Positions 25,357 to 32,947 of a stretch of DNA of 64,000 nucleotides are shown here, one piece after another. Origin of the DNA: Terriglobia bacterium (GTDB lineage Bacteria > Acidobacteriota > Terriglobia > JAJPHL01). The DNA is taken from positions 1 through 64,000 of the forward strand of contig JAJPHL010000050.1 of assembly GCA_021325275.1 (NCBI GenBank). Reading direction: 5' to 3'. Under the pieces are notes generated by a model. That model did not search any database, was not told the DNA's origin, and saw nothing but the letters and a program-made list of their open reading frames with translations. Every line of letters begins with the position of its first letter. The stretch's first letter is position 1. A program made the position numbers and the translations under genes.

Positions 25357-25978
25357 ATTCTTCCAATCCTTTCTTCACTCGATTGACGATGGTGAACAAC
25401 AACAGCACGGCCATTGCGGGTGGAAACCAATCCGCCACGAGCACGGGCAGTCCTTGGCCCCGACCGATCCACACGGCGAGCGCGCCAAAGACAAGCGCAC
25501 GATCGCTCTTGCCCATCGGCCCGTCGTAGCGGCGACTCGCTCCGGCCAACACGCCGGCGATCCCCGCAAATTCGGAAATCACACTCAGCACGATCAGTGC
25601 ACCGATGCGCCACGCGCCGAACACTCCGACAAACGCGAACGGGAGATACATGAAAATGTCGGAGACCACGTCGGTGAGTTCGTTCAGGTACGCGCCGAGT
25701 GCGGAACGCTGTCCGAATTCGCGCGCCATCATTCCGTCGATGGCATTGAGCGCCATCCGCAGAAAGAACACCGGCGGCAAGATCCAAAGGATCGCGCGCG
25801 CCTGCGCTTCCACATCGAACGCCAGGCCGATCGACACAAAGAGTCCCGCGGCGCAGGAAATCAGGCAGGCCGTCATCGTGACTTCGTTGGCGGTGACGCC
25901 GCCGGTAACCAGCCAGCGCGCCACCGGCCGCATCATGCGTTGAAACGCGGGCTTCAGCGAGTACAGTGTGAGTTTCAT
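25322..25978 (-). CDS. CDP-alcohol phosphatidyltransferase (YnbA-like)
   Basis: A 218-residue membrane enzyme with about six helices. The CDP-alcohol phosphatidyltransferase signature is readable as NAIDGMMAR, eight residues, G, AYL, N, ELT, D, VVS, D. Two positions that are Asp in the canonical motif (the first, and the one three residues after the second Gly) are Asn here. Family members swap CMP of CDP-diacylglycerol for an alcohol such as glycerol phosphate, inositol or serine. It is the first gene of the operon; with the YnbC-, YnbD- and YnbB-like genes it forms a complete ynb-type set. Confidence 0.9.
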   Translation of the reverse strand: MKLTLYSLKPAFQRMMRPVARWLVTGGVTANEVTMTACLISCAAGLFVSIGLAFDVEAQARAILWILPPVFFLRMALNAIDGMMAREFGQRSALGAYLNELTDVVSDIFMYLPFAFVGVFGAWRIGALIVLSVISEFAGIAGVLAGASRRYDGPMGKSDRALVFGALAVWIGRGQGLPVLVADWFPPAMAVLLLFTIVNRVKKGLEEYAQNRMSILSV

Positions 25979-26001
25979 GCGGTCGAGATTGCGCCTGCGA
26001 G

Positions 26002-26030
26002 CGATAACAAGTCCATACCCTGGGTGTCAA
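26002..26030 (-). promoter_or_regulatory. Candidate promoter of the ynb-like lipid operon
   Basis: Read on the minus strand, a consensus TTGACA (26025-26030) is followed after exactly 17 bases by TTATCG (26002-26007), a weak -10. Transcription would start about 15-20 bases before the CDP-alcohol transferase ATG at 25978. TGTCA occurs twice within 16 bases around the -35 box and could be a regulator site, possibly for the divergent CadC-like protein. This rests on sequence only. Confidence 0.4.
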
Positions 26031-26126
26031 ACGTGTGTCACTTGATAACCTGCGCATTTTCAAGGCGCTGGCGGGAGAGATAACGCGCGCCAACGCCCGG
26101 ATCGCGCGTGTTACACTGCTTTTTCT

Positions 26127-28016
26127 ATGGCCTCGCCGCGCGGTTACCGCTTCGCCGCCTATGAGTTGGACTTGGGCGCGCGCGAACTGCGGAAGAACGG
26201 CCTGAAGATCAAACTGCAGGACCAGCCGCTCACGGTGCTTGAACTGTTGCTGGAGCGCGGCGGCGGGCTCGTGACGCGCGAGGAGATCCGCAACAAACTG
26301 TGGTCCGCCGACACGTTTGTGGATTTCGACCGCGGTCTGAACACCACGATCAATCGCTTGCGAGACGCGCTGGGCGACGAAGCGGAGAATCCGCGATACG
26401 TGGAAACTTTGCCGCGTCGCGGGTATCGATTCATTTTTCCTGTGGAGGTAATTCGCGACGAACCCGCCACGCCGGAGCCTGTGCCCGCACCAGCCCTCGC
26501 GCCAACGTCGGCGGAAGAGCCCGCGCCCGCAACACGCCTGAGCGATTGGCGATTGTGGTCATGGCGCGTCGGCGGATTGCTGGTCGTTGCGGCCGCGCTG
26601 ATCCTGTATTTTTCGGGATGGCGCATGCACCGCGCGCCGGCGGGACGCATCGTCGTGGCGGTGTTGCCGTTCGCGAACCTGAGCGGCGACGCGTCGCAGG
26701 ATTATTTCAGCGCCGGGCAAACCGAAGAGCTGATCGCGCGACTCGGCCGCTTGAATCCCGCGCAACTCGGCGTGATCGGCTACACGTCGATGTCCGCGTA
26801 CAAACGCGACGGCAAGAATCTCACGCGGATCGGCGCGGACTTGGGCGCGCAATATGTTGTGGAAGGCAGCGTGACGCGGTCGGGAGATCGCGTGCGCGTG
26901 AACGCGCGCTTGATCCAAGCGTCCGACGGCCTGCCGGTGCTTTCCAACACGTACGAGCGCGCCGTGGGCGACATCTTGGAAGTGCAAAGCGACGTGGCGC
27001 AGGACATCGCCGAACAAGTGCGCATTCAACTGGCGCCGCGGCCCAAGGCGTCGCCGGTGAATCGCGAGGCGTATGAAGCATTGCTGCTCGGACGTTACTT
27101 CATGAATCGCCGCGCTGACGAAGACCTGCGAAAAGGTTTGGAGCAATTGCAATCGGCGGTGGCGAAGGATCCTAACTTCGCGCTGGCGCACGCCTCGCTC
27201 GCCGACGCCTACAATTTGCTGGGATTCTACAGCGTGATTCCGCCGAACGAGGCTTATCCGAAGGCCAAGGCCGAAGCCTTAAAAGCGCTGGAACTCGATC
27301 CCCGGCTCGCCGAGGCGCATGCGGCGCTGGCCGACCTTACTTACATCTACGAATGGAATTGGACCGAAGCGGAACACCAGTTTCAACTGGCGCTGAACCT
27401 GAATCCCAACTACGCGCCCGCGTACCAATGGTACGGAATGTTCCTGGCGCTCCAAGGACGCTCCGATGAAGCGATCGCCGAGCTGCGCAAGGCGCTGGCG
27501 ATCGATCCGCTGTCGCTTGTCATCAACGCCGACTACGGCCTGTGCTTTTACTACGCGCGGCAATACGATCGCGCGATCCAGCAGTACGAAGCCACGCTGG
27601 CGCTCGACAATTCCTTTTCGCTCACGCACAACTGGATGGGCATGGCGCTGCTGCAAGTGAAACGCTACGACGAAGCGATCGCGCACTTCGAGCAAGCTGT
27701 GAAACTTTCGGGCGGCAGCCAGGGATCGTACGCGCTGCTGGCGTACGCATACGGCCGCGCGGGACGCCCGCGCGAAGCGCAAGACACGCTGCATACGCTC
27801 GAGTCGATGAGCAAAAGGCAATACGTGTCGCCGGCCTATATTTCCGCGGCGTGGGCGGGCGTCAATGATCGCGAGAAAGTTTTTTCCTGGGCCCAGAAGG
27901 CCGTGGAACAGCACGCCGCGTTGCTCGTTCGCCTGAAAGTGGAACCGGTGCTCGATCCGGTGCGCGACGATCCGCGCTACAAATCGCTGATGGAACGCGT
28001 GGGATTGAAACCGTAG
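26127..28016 (+). CDS. CadC-like winged-helix regulator with membrane helix and TPR domain
   Basis: A 629-residue protein. Residues 1-105 are an OmpR-type winged helix (YELDLGARELRKNG, VTREEIRNKLW, VDFDRGLNTTINRLRDALGD, and the wing ETLPRRGYRF). After a Pro/Ala linker comes one transmembrane helix (VGGLLVVAAALILYF, around residue 155). Next is the FlgO/TolB-like domain (VVAVLPFANLSGD, GAQYVVEGSVTRSGDRV) and then TPR repeats to the end. This is the one-component design of CadC, with the sensor outside and DNA binding inside. It is divergent from the lipid operon by 148 bases, so that operon is a candidate target. Confidence 0.9.
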   Translation: MASPRGYRFAAYELDLGARELRKNGLKIKLQDQPLTVLELLLERGGGLVTREEIRNKLWSADTFVDFDRGLNTTINRLRDALGDEAENPRYVETLPRRGYRFIFPVEVIRDEPATPEPVPAPALAPTSAEEPAPATRLSDWRLWSWRVGGLLVVAAALILYFSGWRMHRAPAGRIVVAVLPFANLSGDASQDYFSAGQTEELIARLGRLNPAQLGVIGYTSMSAYKRDGKNLTRIGADLGAQYVVEGSVTRSGDRVRVNARLIQASDGLPVLSNTYERAVGDILEVQSDVAQDIAEQVRIQLAPRPKASPVNREAYEALLLGRYFMNRRADEDLRKGLEQLQSAVAKDPNFALAHASLADAYNLLGFYSVIPPNEAYPKAKAEALKALELDPRLAEAHAALADLTYIYEWNWTEAEHQFQLALNLNPNYAPAYQWYGMFLALQGRSDEAIAELRKALAIDPLSLVINADYGLCFYYARQYDRAIQQYEATLALDNSFSLTHNWMGMALLQVKRYDEAIAHFEQAVKLSGGSQGSYALLAYAYGRAGRPREAQDTLHTLESMSKRQYVSPAYISAAWAGVNDREKVFSWAQKAVEQHAALLVRLKVEPVLDPVRDDPRYKSLMERVGLKP

Positions 28017-28166
28017 TTTTTCGCGAAGCTCGGGGCCTAGCGGTTTCGTCGCGGGTCGCGGTAGTGATGCAGTTGACTTGCACACGACCCCGCCGGGAAG
28101 CAATCCTGTGGTATGCTGAATGTGGAGGCTTTGCGGCGTTCGCGCTGCATTGCCTTTTTCTTTTGC

Positions 28167-29072
28167 CTATTGCGACTGAGTGGCTGTCGGCCCTTCGAGC
28201 GGTTCGTCTTCGCGTTCCTCACGAGAGCGCAAATCCCTAATGTAGGCCAAGCTCCAAATGGCAAAGCTTGGGTTGTCGTTGACTTCCCGCACACTACGGT
28301 GACGTAGCTGCAGAAGGCGCTCGGCCAGAGGCCTCAATTCCTGCCGAGCGTCAAGGTCCATGCCCTGAAGCCGGACTCCCCACGAGACTATATAGGCGAT
28401 GAGATCCGCGATTTGAATACCGGTTGTCAGATCACTGTGCACAAATAGTGGTTGCGGAAGAATCTGTCCGGAACGAAGGCGTCCTCGCACGGTCCGCTTG
28501 AAGTATCGATCCATTTGGCCTACCAGCAAATGGCTCTGCACCTTGTCAAGTTCGTCAAAGACGACGATGCCATAGGCGGATGGGCCGAGATCCTCGAGGT
28601 AGTAGAAGAATCGCTCAAAAAGGTAAGCATAATCCTTTCGTAAGTGGTCGCCTGACGGCGCTGGCGAGGCCTTGTTAACGATAATCGCGAACGCTTTGCA
28701 GCGAAACCGTGAACAAATATCAATCAACTCGGCTACGTAGGCAATCTTCGCCTGAGCGAGCGCTGTAATCTGGGCCCGCCCAGCTCGTTCGCCGTACTCG
28801 AGGCATTCTCGCGCCAAGGTCCTCCGCTCGGCCTGATCAAATAACGCCATTTGGTTGGCAAGCCGGAATACTTTGCGAGGAAGCAACTTCTTGGCCTTTA
28901 GTTCCCTCCCATCCATCGCATACTTCATGCCAAAATGCTCCAGCTCGGCCGTCTGAATTTGTCTGACGATGTTCCAAAGTTCACGATCCTCCACGGCAGC
29001 GCCACCAAGAACGCCGTATGGCGACTGTCCTGGATCGTAGCCGCTCTCGTCTACAAAAAGGAAATGAGACAT
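28167..29072 (-). CDS. DUF3800 domain protein
   Basis: A 301-residue protein. The N-terminal FLFVDESGYDPG is the DUF3800 signature (an RNase H-like first strand with Asp and Glu). GIVVFDELDK in the middle and the C-terminal IQIADLIAYIVSWG supply the other conserved acidic residues. DUF3800 proteins are uncharacterised, often found near mobile elements and defence genes, and have a predicted nuclease fold. Codon use is visibly less GC-rich than in the flanking genes. It is isolated, with about 150 gene-free bases on the CadC side, which suggests acquisition by transfer. Confidence 0.8.
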   Translation of the reverse strand: MSHFLFVDESGYDPGQSPYGVLGGAAVEDRELWNIVRQIQTAELEHFGMKYAMDGRELKAKKLLPRKVFRLANQMALFDQAERRTLARECLEYGERAGRAQITALAQAKIAYVAELIDICSRFRCKAFAIIVNKASPAPSGDHLRKDYAYLFERFFYYLEDLGPSAYGIVVFDELDKVQSHLLVGQMDRYFKRTVRGRLRSGQILPQPLFVHSDLTTGIQIADLIAYIVSWGVRLQGMDLDARQELRPLAERLLQLRHRSVREVNDNPSFAIWSLAYIRDLRSREEREDEPLEGPTATQSQ

Positions 29073-29122
29073 ACGATACTTCCGGGTGAAGGATGTACAA
29101 GGAAGGGACGCCTATGTGGTGT

Positions 29123-29575
29123 CTACTTCGGCGGATCGTCCTTTGGCGGCAATACCGGCTCGACGTTTTTCCAAACGTACTTCGCTGACTCGGTGTGTTG
29201 CGCCTTCAACTGTGCGGCAATCTCGCCAAGCGACGGACCGTTTTGCGGGCGCATATACGACGGTATATACACGACGCTCGAACCTTCGTTTGACGACGGC
29301 GCCACGATCACCATTGGACCGCCGTTGGCGCTTTCCGGATACGGCGTCGTTGAGTACGCGGCGGGTACCACAAAATTGCTTGGATAAAATGCGCCGACAA
29401 CCGGCGCGAAGTACGAACGCGCCGCAGCATGCGGGACAAAGCGGGATGAAGCTGAGCCGTGGAAACCGCCGGGCGAGAAACGCGGAGCCGTTCCCGCGTG
29501 AATCGCGCGCTGGGCACTGAGCGGCACGGCCGCGAGGGCCAGCAACAAGGTAATCCCGAGAGCGTTCGTCTTCAT
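29123..29575 (-). CDS. Secreted Acidobacteria-type protein, unknown
   Basis: A 150-residue protein with a clear signal peptide (MKTNALGITLLLALAAVPLSAQ) and a low-complexity mature region rich in Ser, Ala, Pro and Tyr. It ends in a basic, amphipathic stretch (SLGEIAAQLKAQHTESAKYVWKN) and PPKDDPPK. No family is recognised. ATG at 29575 is used because GGAG lies 6 bases ahead and it overlaps the stop of the upstream radical SAM gene (ATGA). Confidence 0.6.
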   Translation of the reverse strand: MKTNALGITLLLALAAVPLSAQRAIHAGTAPRFSPGGFHGSASSRFVPHAAARSYFAPVVGAFYPSNFVVPAAYSTTPYPESANGGPMVIVAPSSNEGSSVVYIPSYMRPQNGPSLGEIAAQLKAQHTESAKYVWKNVEPVLPPKDDPPK

Positions 29576-30627
29576 GCGCGTCTCCATAGGCCCGGAATGT
29601 TCCGTCCGCAGTCCGGGCAACTTCCGTCTCTCGTCAGATGATACCCCAAAATGCGATAGCCGCGGCGCTCCACCAAAAGGCGACCGCAGCCTGGACACAC
29701 CGTGTTCTCGAATTCGCCCACGCGACCCGGCAAGTTTCCCGCATAGACGTAGCGCAATCCCGCGGCGCGACCAATCCGCGCGGCGCGCAGCAAATCGTCC
29801 GCGGTCGTATCGCTCGGCGAGGTCATTTTGTAATCCTGATGAAACGCCGTGACGTGCCACGGAATGTCCGGGGAAATGCCGCACAAGAACTCGGCGATTT
29901 CGGTCAGCTCGGCGTTGGAATCGTTGAATCCCGGAATCACCAGCGTGACAATCTCCAGCCAAAATCCCATTTCGTAGATCGCGCGAATGCTTTCGAGCAC
30001 CGGCCCCAGGCGCCCGCCCAATTCGCGATAGTGCGGATCGCGGAACGATTTCAAATCCACTTTGTAGAGATCCACCCACGGGCGGATATATTCGAGAACT
30101 TGCGGCGTGGCATTGCCGTTCGAGACATAGCCGGTCATCAAGCCACGCTTACGAGCTTCGCGAAACACCGCGACCGCCCATTCGCTGGTGATCAGCGGCT
30201 CGTTGTAGGTGCTCACGACAATTTCGCCGCCCATGCGCACCGCTTGGTCCGCCACTTGCTCCGGCGTGACCGCGTGCGGCGACGACACCGCGCGCGGATC
30301 GCGCAGCGCTTGCGAGGTCACCCAGTTTTGACAATATCCGCAGTGCAAATCGCAGCCCAGCATGCCGAAACTGAACGCCATCGCGCCGGGACGCGCGTGA
30401 AAGAACGGCTTTTTCTCCACTGGATCGCACTGGATTCCCGCGGCGTATCCCCACGGCACGTACAACACACCGCCGCGATTGAAGCGCACTTTGCAGACGC
30501 CGGGCAATCCATCGCCGATGGGACAGCAGTGTCCGCAGGCGTAGCAGCGCACGCGATTCCCGTCCAATTTTTCGTAGAGGACTCCTTCCCGCGTCTTTTC
30601 GGATAGAATTTCTACAAGGGTGGTCAC
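29572..30627 (-). CDS. amrS: AmmeMemoRadiSam system radical SAM enzyme (AmrS)
   Basis: A 351-residue radical SAM protein. An N-terminal Cys-rich segment (RCYACGHCCPIGDG) precedes the 4Fe-4S motif CX3CX2C in GCDLHCGYCQNW near residue 75. ENTVCPGCGRLLVERRGY and CPDCGRNIPGLW near the end form a zinc-ribbon tail. In other genomes this enzyme is linked to AMMECR1 and MEMO proteins in an undefined modification system; neither partner is in this window. GTG at 30627 is chosen because AGGAAG stands about 8 bases upstream and it matches the normal N-terminus (TTLVEILSEKTREG). Confidence 0.92.
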   Translation of the reverse strand: MTTLVEILSEKTREGVLYEKLDGNRVRCYACGHCCPIGDGLPGVCKVRFNRGGVLYVPWGYAAGIQCDPVEKKPFFHARPGAMAFSFGMLGCDLHCGYCQNWVTSQALRDPRAVSSPHAVTPEQVADQAVRMGGEIVVSTYNEPLITSEWAVAVFREARKRGLMTGYVSNGNATPQVLEYIRPWVDLYKVDLKSFRDPHYRELGGRLGPVLESIRAIYEMGFWLEIVTLVIPGFNDSNAELTEIAEFLCGISPDIPWHVTAFHQDYKMTSPSDTTADDLLRAARIGRAAGLRYVYAGNLPGRVGEFENTVCPGCGRLLVERRGYRILGYHLTRDGSCPDCGRNIPGLWRRA

Positions 30628-30667
30628 AAAGACTTCCTGATTCAATTGTAGTCCCGGGAGGAACGTC

Positions 30668-30997
30668 ATGCCGGATCTCGCGTCTAAGGATTGTGTTCCC
30701 TGCAAGGGCGGAGTTCCGCCGTTGAAGGGCGACGCGCTTGCCGCGTTCGCGAAGCAAACGCCCGGATGGAAAGTTGTCAACGAGCATCATCTCGAAAAAA
30801 GTTACGAGTTCCCCGATTTCGCGCAAGCGCTGGCGTATGTGAACAAGGTCGGCGCGATGGCGGAACAGCAAGGCCATCATCCTGATTTGCTGCTGCGATG
30901 GGGTAAGGTTGTGGTGACCACTTGGACGCACAAGATCGACGGACTGACCGAAAGCGATTTTGTGCTGGCCGCCAAGTGCGATCGTTTGTATTCATGA
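30668..30997 (+). CDS. phhB: Pterin-4a-carbinolamine dehydratase
   Basis: A 109-residue protein of normal family size that regenerates tetrahydrobiopterin-type cofactor by dehydrating the 4a-hydroxy adduct. The active-site motif is seen as EQQGHHPDLLLRWGKVVV with the His-His-Pro-Asp core, and the end THKIDGLTESDFVLAAKCD is diagnostic. GGGAGGA lies about 7 bases before the ATG. It is divergent from amrS by 40 bases, and its TGA overlaps the next ATG. No phenylalanine hydroxylase is nearby. Confidence 0.93.
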   Translation: MPDLASKDCVPCKGGVPPLKGDALAAFAKQTPGWKVVNEHHLEKSYEFPDFAQALAYVNKVGAMAEQQGHHPDLLLRWGKVVVTTWTHKIDGLTESDFVLAAKCDRLYS

Positions 30998-32946
30998 AAG
31001 TGTTCCGCGCCGCGCTTTTCATCTTTGCTGCACTCGCCTGCCCGTTGTGTGCGCGCGCCGAAGGCGCCAACAACGCCGGGTGGCCGCTGCCGCTCTTTAG
31101 CGCCGATCCGCGGGAGGTCTATCAAGCCGCTCGACAAATCCCCGTTCCGCGCGACCTCCCGGCTTTCATCATCAATCTCGAAATGACGATTCGCGTGGAG
31201 GAATCGGGCAAAGCGCATTGGATGCAGCGTAGCGTGATCCGCGTGGTGGACGATCGCGGCGTACGCTTGTTCGGAACCACGGTGGTTCCGTGGGTCGCCT
31301 GGCGCCAGGAGCGTCCGCGCATTCGCGCGCGCGTGATCACCCACGACGGCCGCGCGCATGAACTCGACGCTTCCACCGTTGCGGAAGGCGGAATCGCGCA
31401 CGGCAACGGCCAGCTTCTCACCGATACGCGCGCGATTTCCGCGGCGCTTCCCGGCATGCAAAACGACTCCGTGCTGGAACTGGAATTGGAAACGGACGAC
31501 AAGATCACGCTCTTCCCCGGCGGACAATTGTTGCGCTATCCACTGACGCAGAGCGTTCCCATCCTGCATTACCACGTAGAGGTCGAAGGACCGCCGAACA
31601 GTCCTTTTGAAGCGCTGTCGAGCGGACTCGATCCCGCGGGACGCCACGAGGAAAAAACGCTCGACGTGCATCGCGTGATTTTCGAAGGACGCAACGTTCC
31701 GCCGCCACACCAAATCCCGCTGCTGTCGTCGGATCGTCAGATGTATCCGCTCGTCGCGGTTTCGAGTGGTGTGACGTGGCGCAGTCTCGCGACGTGGTAC
31801 AGCTACATCGTGGACGAGCGCGCGGGCAAGCTGGAAGGCGATCGCGCCATCGCGCCCGACGACGCCGCGGCGCGCATCGCTCCGGTGCTGGCCGACATTC
31901 AAGCCAACGTACGCTACACGGGACTCGAATTGGGCGCGGCGGCGTACATGCCGCGGCCACCCGAAGAAACCATGCGCCGCGGTTTCGGCGATTGCAAAGA
32001 TAAATCGGTGCTGCTGGTGAGCCGATTGCGCAAGATGGGCATTCCCGCCTACGTTGCGCTGCTCACGCCGCATCCATTGCCGGACGTGAATCCCGATTTG
32101 CCGGGCATCGAGGGATTTTCGCACGCCGTCGTTTACGTGCCGGGCACGCCCGCGTTGTGGATCGATCCGACGTCGGAATTTACGCCCGACTCGCGGCTGC
32201 CGTATCAGGATCAAGGACGCTGGGCGCTGGTGGCGCGCAATGGCACAACGCAGTTGGTGCGCACGCCAAAAAGTTCGGCGGAAGAAAACGTGATGCGTTT
32301 CGCCGTCACCTTGAAACTCGCCGCCGAGGGTGAGGGCGCGATGGAAACGAAGGAAGAAGAAACGGGCGCGTTCGAGGAAATCAGCCGGCCGGCCGTGGCG
32401 CTGAATCCCGAGCACGTGCGCGAACAAAAGATCGCCGGACTGCGCCGCAAAGTGCGCGTCGATCTGGCTGAACCGCGCGATCTGGCGTCGCCGTACAAGA
32501 TGTCGGTGTCCGGCGAAGGCTACGACGCCACGCGCACCGAGGGCGATCGCGCGTGGGCCGACGTGTCGCCGCTCGGCGTGGACATGGGATTCCTCGCGCC
32601 GATCGCGCAGGATGGAAGCTTGCTGCTCGACGCGACCGAAGCGGCGCCGCGTTCCCAGGATTATTGCTTGCCCGTGCTCTTCATCGAGGAAATGGAGAAG
32701 CGCATCATTCCTCCGCCGGGCTATCGCCTGAATTGGCCGCCGGCGCTGCCATGGCGCGAGATTGGTCCACTGACGCTCGAACGGTCGGTGCGCGTGCTCG
32801 ACGATGGGTCGGTGAAATTAAATTTTCGTTTGGTCAGCACCAAGTATTGCTACACGCCGCAGGAAGCGCGCACGATCGCGCAGGAAGTTCACACGCTGAG
32901 TACGTCGCGCGACGCGACGGTGCGAGTGGAGTTCTTGAAGAAGTAG
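30994..32946 (+). CDS. DUF3857/transglutaminase-like secreted protein
   Basis: A 650-residue protein with a signal peptide (MKVFRAALFIFAALACPLCARA). An N-terminal DUF3857 beta domain (residues about 60-230) is followed by a transglutaminase-like fold. The catalytic triad is Cys in GFGDCKDKSVLL (near residue 335), His in GFSHAVVYVPG and Asp in WIDPTSEF. A C-terminal beta domain ends the protein. The family is found in secreted or periplasmic proteins of Bacteroidota and Acidobacteriota with unknown substrate. Its ATG overlaps the pterin dehydratase stop. A larger relative lies at 51006-54230. Confidence 0.85.
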   Translation: MKVFRAALFIFAALACPLCARAEGANNAGWPLPLFSADPREVYQAARQIPVPRDLPAFIINLEMTIRVEESGKAHWMQRSVIRVVDDRGVRLFGTTVVPWVAWRQERPRIRARVITHDGRAHELDASTVAEGGIAHGNGQLLTDTRAISAALPGMQNDSVLELELETDDKITLFPGGQLLRYPLTQSVPILHYHVEVEGPPNSPFEALSSGLDPAGRHEEKTLDVHRVIFEGRNVPPPHQIPLLSSDRQMYPLVAVSSGVTWRSLATWYSYIVDERAGKLEGDRAIAPDDAAARIAPVLADIQANVRYTGLELGAAAYMPRPPEETMRRGFGDCKDKSVLLVSRLRKMGIPAYVALLTPHPLPDVNPDLPGIEGFSHAVVYVPGTPALWIDPTSEFTPDSRLPYQDQGRWALVARNGTTQLVRTPKSSAEENVMRFAVTLKLAAEGEGAMETKEEETGAFEEISRPAVALNPEHVREQKIAGLRRKVRVDLAEPRDLASPYKMSVSGEGYDATRTEGDRAWADVSPLGVDMGFLAPIAQDGSLLLDATEAAPRSQDYCLPVLFIEEMEKRIIPPPGYRLNWPPALPWREIGPLTLERSVRVLDDGSVKLNFRLVSTKYCYTPQEARTIAQEVHTLSTSRDATVRVEFLKK

Positions 32947-32947
32947 T

